From: Pyrobaculum sp.
GTDB taxonomy: Archaea; Thermoproteota; Thermoprotei; Thermoproteales; Thermoproteaceae
DNA: 10,402 nt
Assembly: GCA_009903905.1 (NCBI GenBank)
Contig: WYEI01000117.1
Location: 1-10,402 of the forward strand
Direction: 5' to 3'
A program made the translations under genes and the position numbers. Numbering within the stretch: position 1 is the stretch's first letter; every line of letters begins with the position of its first letter. This document shows, piece by piece, positions 5,256 through 10,402 of the stretch. The notes beneath the pieces were generated by a model. The model was given only the letters and a program-made list of their open reading frames with translations, had not been told where the DNA came from and ran no database searches.

Positions 5256-5846
5256 ATGCGTGTCGTCTATGCGGCTGAGGAAGTTGAGATACCCAGCAAC
5301 GTTAAGGTCGCCGTAGAGAAGACTGGGCCGTTTGACTACGTGGTTAAGGTTAGGGGTCCGCTTGGCGAGATCGTGAAGGAGTTTAGAAATACGCCTGTGG
5401 TGATGTCTCTGCAAGACGGCAAGATCGTGCTGGAGGTTTTTGACGCGAGGAAGAGGGAGTACGCCATCTTGGGCACGTACAAGGGGCTTCTTAAGAACAT
5501 GTTCCTTGGCGTGACGAGGGGCTGGAGGTACAAGTTGAAGGTGATATATACTCACTTTCCTATGCTCGTCAAGGTGCAGGGGAACCAGCTCATTATTGAG
5601 AACTTGCTGGGCAGGAAGTCGAAGATCGTTTTGGAGGTTCCTAAGGGGGTTAAGGTGGAGGTCAAGGGCAAGGAGGACGTCGTGGTGGAGGGCGTCGACA
5701 GAGACGTGGTGAGTCAGTTCGCCGCCGCAATACAAGCCGCGGTGGAGCTGAGGGGCGACGAGAGGCCGTCTCCGCATGGCCGCGAGGGTGGCCTTGGCGT
5801 TGTGGATGGCATCTACGTCGTCGGCTACGAACACGTCAAGGGCTGA
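5256..5846 (+). CDS. rpl6: 50S ribosomal protein L6 (archaeal L6p)
   Basis: L6 (uL6) is a large-subunit protein that binds 23S rRNA near the sarcin-ricin loop and the factor-binding site. The 196-residue length fits archaeal L6. The N-terminal domain contains VKVRGPLGEIVKEF at 30-43 and continues through KREYAILGTYKGLLKNMFLGVTRGW (66-90), the typical block at the end of the first L6 repeat. The second repeat contains GRKSKIVLEVPKGVKVEVKG (119-138), followed by VEGVDRDVVSQFAAAI. The protein ends with VVDGIYVVGYEHVKG, the archaeal tail. A TATA box 26 bases upstream supports the ATG. Here the gene stands apart from the usual ribosomal-protein cluster, next to tRNA-Ile, and its 3' end overlaps the start of an MFS transporter gene, so the two are likely cotranscribed. 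Confidence 0.97.
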   Translation: MRVVYAAEEVEIPSNVKVAVEKTGPFDYVVKVRGPLGEIVKEFRNTPVVMSLQDGKIVLEVFDARKREYAILGTYKGLLKNMFLGVTRGWRYKLKVIYTHFPMLVKVQGNQLIIENLLGRKSKIVLEVPKGVKVEVKGKEDVVVEGVDRDVVSQFAAAIQAAVELRGDERPSPHGREGGLGVVDGIYVVGYEHVKG

Positions 5847-6915
5847 CTTCCGGGCTTACGCGATCTTTTCGGCGCCGTATTCCTTTGTAGTCTTTCTGTT
5901 GCCCTTCTACGTCTTTGAGCTTGGGGGAGGCAGGGAGGAGGTGGGCGTGGCCTACGCCCTCTACGCCTTGGCCATCGTGCTCACGCGGCCCGTCTCCGGT
6001 GGTCTCGTGGATTCTGTGGGGAGGCGCCGCGTCTTGGCGGTGGGCGGGGTTGCGCTGGCCGCCGCCATGGCTCTGCTGGGCTTCTCCACGGCGGTCCTCC
6101 ACGTATATGCCGCGCTTTTTCTGGCCGGGGTTGCGTCGAGCTTGGTAAACGTCGCCGTCGTAGCGTACGTCTCAGACGTCGGCGGGCTTGAGGATCCTGC
6201 GCTGTATTCCAAGATGCGGGTAGCGGCGGCGCTGGGGGCGGTTGCGGGCGGCGTCTCGATCCCCGCCGCTTATGTCCTCTCGGTGGTGGCCAGCTACGCC
6301 GTTGCGTTTAGGGCGTTGGCGCTGGCCTTCGCGGCGGCTTCGCTTATCGCCTTGGCGTTTCTGCCGGGCGAGACGAGGCACTTGTCGTCCCGCCACAAGT
6401 GGACCGACGTGGCCGCGGCGGCGTGCGTGATCTGGCTGTCCTTCCTCCTCGGCCTGGCGCTTGGGCTCTACGGGCCTCAGATACTTCCGCATCTACACCT
6501 CAAGTTTTCACTCTCGCCGTTTACGGCCATCCTTGTCTACCTGCCGGCAGTGGTTGCCTGGCTTTACGGGCCGAGGCTTGCGAGGCCCAGCCGCCGCGTG
6601 GTGGCGGCTGGCGCCGCGGTCATGTCCATAGCGTTGCTCGGCATGGGCCTATCGCCGAGCCCCGTCCTCTTCTCCGTGTTTTGGCTTCTGGAGAGCTTCG
6701 GCGTCGCCGCGGTCTCCACGGCCCTGGATCAGTCTCTGGCTAGGCATGTGGCTGGGGCGTACTGGGGGAGGAGCTACGGCGTGTATCAGGCGGTGAACAA
6801 CCTCGGCTACTCCCTGGGGGCCGCGGCCTCTGGGTACCTGCCCGACCCGTTTATCTACGCCGTCGTGCCGCTTGTGGCTCTGCTCGCGTCTCTCTCTATG
6901 TGTAAAGCCCGGTGA
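5806..6915 (+). CDS. Major facilitator superfamily (MFS) transporter
   Basis: This is a 369-residue secondary transporter with about twelve hydrophobic helices. The first runs over roughly residues 18-38. The loop after the second helix carries the MFS motif A, GGLVDSVGRRRVL at 65-77, with the key Gly, Asp and Arg residues. A second-half counterpart is less clear. The substrate cannot be told from sequence; exporters of drugs or metabolites and importers share this fold. The start is uncertain: ATG 5806 overlaps rpl6 by 41 bases and leaves a normal short cytoplasmic N-terminus, while ATG 5776 would add ten residues and lengthen the overlap to 71 bases. No separate promoter is seen, so expression probably depends on the rpl6 transcript. 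The 3' end overlaps the convergent prenyltransferase gene by 20 bases. Confidence 0.88.
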   Translation: MASTSSATNTSRADFRAYAIFSAPYSFVVFLLPFYVFELGGGREEVGVAYALYALAIVLTRPVSGGLVDSVGRRRVLAVGGVALAAAMALLGFSTAVLHVYAALFLAGVASSLVNVAVVAYVSDVGGLEDPALYSKMRVAAALGAVAGGVSIPAAYVLSVVASYAVAFRALALAFAAASLIALAFLPGETRHLSSRHKWTDVAAAACVIWLSFLLGLALGLYGPQILPHLHLKFSLSPFTAILVYLPAVVAWLYGPRLARPSRRVVAAGAAVMSIALLGMGLSPSPVLFSVFWLLESFGVAAVSTALDQSLARHVAGAYWGRSYGVYQAVNNLGYSLGAAASGYLPDPFIYAVVPLVALLASLSMCKAR

Positions 6916-7768
6916 ATATGCCCAGCGGGATGAGGAGGCCGACGGCGAGGTTTAGGTTGAAAGCCCTGGCCACCTCCCCCCTCGCGCCGAGGATCGCCGA
7001 GTAGACCTCTAGAGCCGCGCCGGCGAGTGTCGCCGGGAGGCCCCACGTGGAGAGCCCGTAGAGGAGATGGTTCGCCACGTAGAGAGCCGCCGACATGGTG
7101 AGGAGAAGTAGGGCTGTGGCGTCCGCCGTCTTTAAGCCGAAGCAGGCGGCTACGCTACCGAGGCCGTGGGTCTTGTCGAAGTGGTAGTCGCCTTTGGAGT
7201 ACATGACGTCGAACCCGGCCACCCAGAGCGCCGAGGCGGCCACGAGAAGCCAAGGAGTCTTGGCCAACGCGGCTTCTAGGTCGTCGGGGTGCATGGCGAT
7301 GGCGGCGCCGAGGGGCACGAGGGCGTAGACGAGGCCTAGGTGGAGGTGGGGCATGCAGTGTAGCCTCTTGGCGTAGGGGTAGGTGACGACGACGAGGAGG
7401 TAGGGGGCGGCGAGGATCAGGGGCCACCTGCCCAGGGCGGCGGCTGAGAGGATGAAGACGGCGGCTCCGAAGGCGAAGACCCCGTAGGCTTCCCTGAAGC
7501 TCACCTTGCCGGCGACGAGCATCCTGCCCTGGGTCCTTGGGTTTAGCCTGTCTATGGGGTAGTCGGCGATGTTGTTCCACGACATGCCGGCGGTTCTCAG
7601 GCCGAATACCGCAAGCCCTATAAACACGGCGCGCCACAGATCCATATGGCCCCCCGCGAGGAGGGCGGCGGCGTATGCCATCGGGAGCGTGAAGACCGTG
7701 TGTTCCACCCTTATAAACCTGAGCAACCTCGCGGCCGTGGCCCCCACAACCTCCGGGTCGAAAGACAC
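6896..7768 (-). CDS. UbiA-family polyprenyltransferase, probable quinone biosynthesis enzyme
   Basis: This 290-residue integral membrane enzyme transfers a polyprenyl chain from its diphosphate to an aromatic acceptor. The first Mg-diphosphate motif is NNIADYPID at 65-73 (N-xxx-D-xxx-D). The second is DVMYSKGDYHFD at 187-198, a clear D-xx-Y-xxx-D-xxx-D, which places it near 4-hydroxybenzoate prenyltransferase (UbiA/MqnP) rather than the geranylgeranylglyceryl phosphate synthase group. Pyrobaculum-type archaea respire with menaquinone and are thought to make it by the futalosine route, so an MqnP-like role is a reasonable inference. The start is GTG at 7768, with a TATA-like cttaaaat about 22-26 bases upstream. 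The gene points toward the MFS gene, overlapping its last 20 bases, with no sign of coregulation. Confidence 0.9.
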   Translation of the reverse strand: MSFDPEVVGATAARLLRFIRVEHTVFTLPMAYAAALLAGGHMDLWRAVFIGLAVFGLRTAGMSWNNIADYPIDRLNPRTQGRMLVAGKVSFREAYGVFAFGAAVFILSAAALGRWPLILAAPYLLVVVTYPYAKRLHCMPHLHLGLVYALVPLGAAIAMHPDDLEAALAKTPWLLVAASALWVAGFDVMYSKGDYHFDKTHGLGSVAACFGLKTADATALLLLTMSAALYVANHLLYGLSTWGLPATLAGAALEVYSAILGARGEVARAFNLNLAVGLLIPLGIFTGLYT

Positions 7769-7785
7769 GGAACGGGATCCGTGCC

Positions 7786-7795
7786 ATTTTAAGTG
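7786..7795 (-). promoter_or_regulatory. TATA box of the UbiA-family gene
   Basis: The minus strand reads cacttaaaat, about 22-26 bases before the GTG at 7768. The spacing supports a leaderless GTG start. Confidence 0.45.
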
Positions 7796-8111
7796 ATTTT
7801 CGAAAAAGCCTAACTGCCTGCACGGCGTGTAGGACGCGGTGAAGCGCCGACGGCAAAGGGGACACAGGGCCGATCACGGAGAGGACGACCTGGATAACAG
7901 GATAAGCCCCGCATCATCGGAGGGGCCAGTTGGGCGCGGATCCCCATCCTCGGCGCCGCCGACGCAAACAAAGTGCCGCCATCTAAGCACCAAAAAGATT
8001 CCAACAGGAAAAGAAGCCTCTGTGTTTGCGGTTGATTTTATATCAAGCCGGGTTCCTGCGGTATGCGACGCAAGCGAAACGCAGAACGGAGAAATAAGCA
8101 CGCCCAGCATA
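7796..8111. other. Intergenic region of about 315 bases without a convincing gene
   Basis: This stretch separates two divergently transcribed genes. Frames in it (for example 7874-8125 minus and the first part of 7839-8282 plus) show no recognisable domain and overlap the promoter or start of the next gene. A second TATA-like element, ttttatat (8036-8043), lies inside a small inverted repeat TTGAT/ATCAA (8032-8046). It could be a distal promoter or operator for the secreted-protein gene, or drive a short RNA. I recognise no RNA gene here. Confidence 0.4.
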
Positions 8112-8121
8112 CTTAGATATA
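8112..8121 (+). promoter_or_regulatory. TATA box of the Tat-exported protein gene
   Basis: The sequence cttagatata is centred 21-24 bases before the tandem ATG codons at 8137 and 8140, so transcription likely begins at or beside one of them. Confidence 0.5.
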
Positions 8122-8136
8122 CCAAGAGAAGTATAT

Positions 8137-9459
8137 ATGATGGCGAGAAAAATAACGAGACGTGGTCTCATCGGACTCGGTCTATCGCTTGGAGCGATGG
8201 CTACGCTGTATCCGTTCCTCAGATGGGGCTACGAAATTACACAACCGCTGAGACACGCCGCACCCAGAGGCGTGTGGTTTGAGAAGATCGGAGAGGCTCC
8301 CAGCGACGGCGAGGTGGAGTTGAGGTTTGTAGATGAGGCAGGCAACCCGGCGGAGTTTTCGGCGCTTCTCTTCTGGGAGCCGACGGGTGAAGCAGAGGAG
8401 GTCTACATACGGGGAAGGCTGAGACTGCCGAAGAGGGAACTGGCCCACCGTGTGGACAAGTGGAAGGAGTTCCTCAGCGGACGGGGCGAGCCGCCTAAAA
8501 CCGAAAACACCCTGCTCACCATACTTCCCATCTCCGCTCCCGGGGAGGCACTGCCCTACACAGCGCTTCTAGAGAATCCCAGATTCACCAACAGAACCTA
8601 CGTAGTGAGGGGGAGGCAAAGCCGACGCGCCGCCGGCCCCTCCTTCGCCGCATGTCCTAACGCTAAACTGGTCTACGACTCCTATGTAGACATCGCCAAC
8701 TGGGTTCCAGCCGTGGGCTTAATAGACCAGTCAAGCAATGCCTTTGGAGATAGCGATGTGACATTTAGCTATGTTGTGGACGGCTCTGCTTTAACGCTCA
8801 ACGCCCACGGCGCAGTCAGCTTTGGTTACGGCACCTCAGCTAGAATAAGCGGCACATACAGCTGGAGCACGGGCACCCTCTGGAAGCAAGAGGGGAGGAA
8901 ATTTACAATCACAAGCGACGGCCAATCGGCCTCAATCGTGTTCTACAACATCAGGCTAAGGGTTTCAGTTATCGAAGTCTACACAAATTGTCTCGTCAGT
9001 GACGTCCGGGCAGTCCAGAACCCCATTTATATAGAAACGACGGAGACGCTTAACGCCCTCAACCACGTCCCGGCCGGGGCGTTAGACGCGGCGGAGCCTG
9101 TCCAATATCTGAGCTTCCTCGGGGAAGACGGCAGAGGAGGAGGCGGCAATGCGATTTGGTTTTTAGAGTTTCTGATAAACGAGCCGCTCCTCGACGTCGG
9201 CGGCAGGGTCGGCATCGGCCTCCCCGTGGGTTCCTACGTAAAGCGGGTGCTCGGGTCCTATGCGAGTGTCGCGGAGAAAGTATATGTGGCGTTGAACTTC
9301 CAGGGGTACGGCGGAGTTCCCCTTTACTCAGCCCATGTCTCCACCGACGCGCCGCCTGGGGTTAGGTATGGGGCCTACATACACCGCGCCCAGCTCATAC
9401 ACTACCTAAAAGATTACGCGTTTAAACCGCTCAACACCATCGTAAAGTTAACAGATTAA
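8137..9459 (+). CDS. Tat-signal secreted protein of unknown family, 440 aa
   Basis: I do not recognise this family. The N-terminus is a good twin-arginine signal: basic residues, then TRRGLIGLG at 7-15 and a hydrophobic stretch to about residue 28, so the protein is probably exported folded and may stay anchored by this segment. The mature part is rich in Tyr, Ser, Thr, Val and Gly with alternating hydrophobics, especially 205-280 (VTFSYVVDG, HGAVSFGYGTSARISGTYSW), which suggests beta-sandwich or beta-barrel structure. Only two cysteines are present (173 and 285), well placed for one disulfide. A glycine-rich turn, GRGGGGN, sits at 332-338. No catalytic motif is evident. ATG 8137 or the adjacent ATG 8140 may be used. 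The gene is followed within two dozen bases by another exported protein, and the two look like one transcription unit. Use of Tat could mean a cofactor or fast-folding protein. Confidence 0.75.
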   Translation: MMARKITRRGLIGLGLSLGAMATLYPFLRWGYEITQPLRHAAPRGVWFEKIGEAPSDGEVELRFVDEAGNPAEFSALLFWEPTGEAEEVYIRGRLRLPKRELAHRVDKWKEFLSGRGEPPKTENTLLTILPISAPGEALPYTALLENPRFTNRTYVVRGRQSRRAAGPSFAACPNAKLVYDSYVDIANWVPAVGLIDQSSNAFGDSDVTFSYVVDGSALTLNAHGAVSFGYGTSARISGTYSWSTGTLWKQEGRKFTITSDGQSASIVFYNIRLRVSVIEVYTNCLVSDVRAVQNPIYIETTETLNALNHVPAGALDAAEPVQYLSFLGEDGRGGGGNAIWFLEFLINEPLLDVGGRVGIGLPVGSYVKRVLGSYASVAEKVYVALNFQGYGGVPLYSAHVSTDAPPGVRYGAYIHRAQLIHYLKDYAFKPLNTIVKLTD

Positions 9460-9462
9460 AAT

Positions 9463-9469
9463 GGGAGGT
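9463..9469 (+). promoter_or_regulatory. Ribosome binding site deciding the next start
   Basis: GGGAGGT is a strong match to the crenarchaeal anti-Shine-Dalgarno sequence and ends 12 bases before the ATG at 9482. It overlaps a nearer in-frame ATG (9461), so the downstream ATG is favoured. An internal operon gene with such a site fits the pattern of leadered internal genes and leaderless first genes. Confidence 0.5.
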
Positions 9470-9481
9470 ACACTTTTTCGT

Positions 9482-10099
9482 ATGCGAGTCGGCATTTTAT
9501 TGCTTGTCGCGGCGGCTTTGCTTCTGTTGTGGCTGGTTGTGGGTTGGCGGGGCGGGGTGGACCCCCGTAACTACGAGGCGGAGTACGCCGTGGCGGCGGT
9601 GTATGAAACGGCTACTGGCAGGAGGGTTGTGGAAGTTGCGCGATGGGTGATGGGCGTTGGCGAGGAGAACTACACAGAGTTTCGGCGGCTGACGGCAATG
9701 TCGGAATATACGCTTTACGCGGCTACTGAACGCGGCCGCGTCTACACGGCAATGTGCGTCCCCGACGGCGGTTGCGGCCCCAGTAGCGGCCCCAGCCTGC
9801 CGCTCGACCTCAAGCTTTCTCCCTTTATTAAGCTACCACCCGGCGGGACCGAAGCCGGCCCATGTGAACACTTGGGATGGAGGGGCGTGGTATATAGGTA
9901 TAAAGGCGTGGCGGTTTCGCTCCCTCACGCCGCATCTATGTCTAGGGATCTCGACGTGTGCATCTGGCGCGGCGTGGTGCTGTGGATGCGAGCGCAGGGC
10001 CCCAACGACACGTTGTGGATCAACGCCACCTACCTACGCCCCTACGATAAATCTAGGTACTGGCAGATCTTGAATATCGTTAAGAAGTACAGCCGGTGA
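9482..10099 (+). CDS. Membrane-anchored extracytoplasmic protein of unknown family, four cysteines
   Basis: I do not recognise this 205-residue protein. Residues 4-21 are one strongly hydrophobic helix (ILLLVAAALLLLWLVVG), followed by a charged, mixed domain, so it is a signal-anchored or secreted protein facing outward. It has four cysteines (92, 98, 128, 160), probably two disulfides, and three N-glycosylation sequons (NYT at 63, NDT at 175, NAT at 181). The middle is Pro/Gly rich (MCVPDGGCGPSSGPSLP). The start at 9482 is preferred over 9461 because of the GGAGGT site and because it gives a cleaner anchor. The coding region begins 22 bases after the stop of the Tat-signal protein and has no promoter of its own, so cotranscription and a shared function at the cell surface are likely. 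Confidence 0.7.
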   Translation: MRVGILLLVAAALLLLWLVVGWRGGVDPRNYEAEYAVAAVYETATGRRVVEVARWVMGVGEENYTEFRRLTAMSEYTLYAATERGRVYTAMCVPDGGCGPSSGPSLPLDLKLSPFIKLPPGGTEAGPCEHLGWRGVVYRYKGVAVSLPHAASMSRDLDVCIWRGVVLWMRAQGPNDTLWINATYLRPYDKSRYWQILNIVKKYSR

Positions 10100-10147
10100 G
10101 GTGTGCGACGGGCCCTAGGAGGCGGGTTAAGCGGCTGATAGCGTTGC

Positions 10148-10157
10148 AAATTTTTAT
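10148..10157 (+). promoter_or_regulatory. TATA box of the thioredoxin-like gene
   Basis: The sequence aaatttttat is centred about 25 bases upstream of the GTG at 10178, supporting an independent, leaderless transcript for the downstream gene. Confidence 0.55.
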
Positions 10158-10177
10158 GTGGATGTTTGTGAGTCTCC

Positions 10178-10402
10178 GTGGACGACGTTGATCGGCTTCT
10201 GTGGAAGAAGGCGCTTGAGCTCACGGGCAGGGAGAGGGCTCCTAGGTGTTGCCAGCTGAACTACGCTACGGGCCACGTGGCGGCGGGCGAGGCTCAGTTG
10301 CGGAACGCGGTGATGGGGTGCAAGGTGGCCTTTGTTATGTTCTTTGGGAAGACATGCCCCTACTGCCAGATGTTTGACCCCATCTTTAGGCAGGTCGGCG
10401 AG
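10178..10402 (+). CDS. Thioredoxin-fold protein with CPYC active site (partial, cut by window end)
   Basis: The first 75 codons are present; the rest lies beyond the window. After a 45-residue charged N-terminal region come the strand KVAFVMFFGK (49-58) and the active-site helix TCPYCQMFDPIF (59-70), the classic thioredoxin beta-strand then CxxC. CPYC is the dipeptide type typical of glutaredoxins and of archaeal redoxins that reduce disulfides or relay electrons. Extra cysteines at 24-25 and 48 are unusual and could be regulatory or form a second pair. No signal peptide is seen, so a cytoplasmic location is likely. The GTG start is chosen because it follows a TATA element by 25 bases and keeps the whole frame open to the window edge. 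It lies about 80 bases after the exported pair and may or may not share their role. Confidence 0.85.
   Translation, partial: MDDVDRLLWKKALELTGRERAPRCCQLNYATGHVAAGEAQLRNAVMGCKVAFVMFFGKTCPYCQMFDPIFRQVGE

Noticed and set aside
7155..7877. 240-codon minus-strand frame overlapping the UbiA-family gene
   Set aside because: It is an Arg/Pro-rich frameshifted shadow of the prenyltransferase, whose own frame has both catalytic motifs.
7874..8125. 83-codon minus-strand frame with a hydrophobic beginning
   Set aside because: No promoter or recognisable motif was found, and it overlaps the promoter of the neighbouring gene.
7839..8282. 147-codon plus-strand frame before the Tat-signal gene
   Set aside because: It runs out of frame through the promoter and first 140 bases of the Tat-signal gene and shows no domain-like sequence.

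Overview
The window reads as a chromosomal segment of a hyperthermophilic crenarchaeon, most likely Pyrobaculum or a close member of the Thermoproteales. The grounds are an archaeal-type ribosomal protein L6, two tRNA genes with short introns and encoded CCA ends (one intron at the unusual D-loop position), AT-rich TATA elements placed about 25 bases upstream of start codons so that most mRNAs look leaderless, GTG starts, a GC-rich sequence, and a probable remnant of the paREP2 gene family. The genus assignment is inference; no search was run.

Layout. Bases 41-205 hold a 54-residue zinc-knuckle protein. It is followed by a small reading frame interrupted by an in-frame TAG (218-454) and by remnants that look paREP2-like (532-621 and 618 to about 840), which run into tRNA-Leu(GAG) at 869-984. 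A peptide/oligosaccharide-type ABC substrate-binding protein (1038-2651, +) then meets two convergent ABC permease genes (dppC-like 2648-3442 and dppB-like 3439-4449, -). Their ATPases are not in the window. Bases 4483-5070 form a gene-poor stretch.

Next comes a housekeeping block: tRNA-Ile(GAT) with a canonical 37/38 intron (5106-5201), rpl6 (5256-5846) and an overlapping MFS transporter (5806-6915). The MFS gene converges, with a 20-base overlap, on a UbiA-family prenyltransferase (6896-7768, -) that probably serves menaquinone synthesis. After a second gene-poor stretch (about 7796-8111) there is a two-gene unit: a Tat-signal, beta-rich secreted protein of unknown family (8137-9459) and a membrane-anchored, four-cysteine protein of unknown family (9482-10099). 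The window ends inside a thioredoxin-fold gene with a CPYC site (10178 onward, cut by the window edge).

How the genes work together. The binding protein and two permeases probably form one uptake system despite their convergent arrangement. The tRNA-Ile and L6 genes belong to translation. The exported pair beside a thioredoxin-like protein is the least explained part and the best candidate for an undescribed function, possibly linked through disulfide chemistry. I see no CRISPR array, transposase, integrase or recognised defence system.
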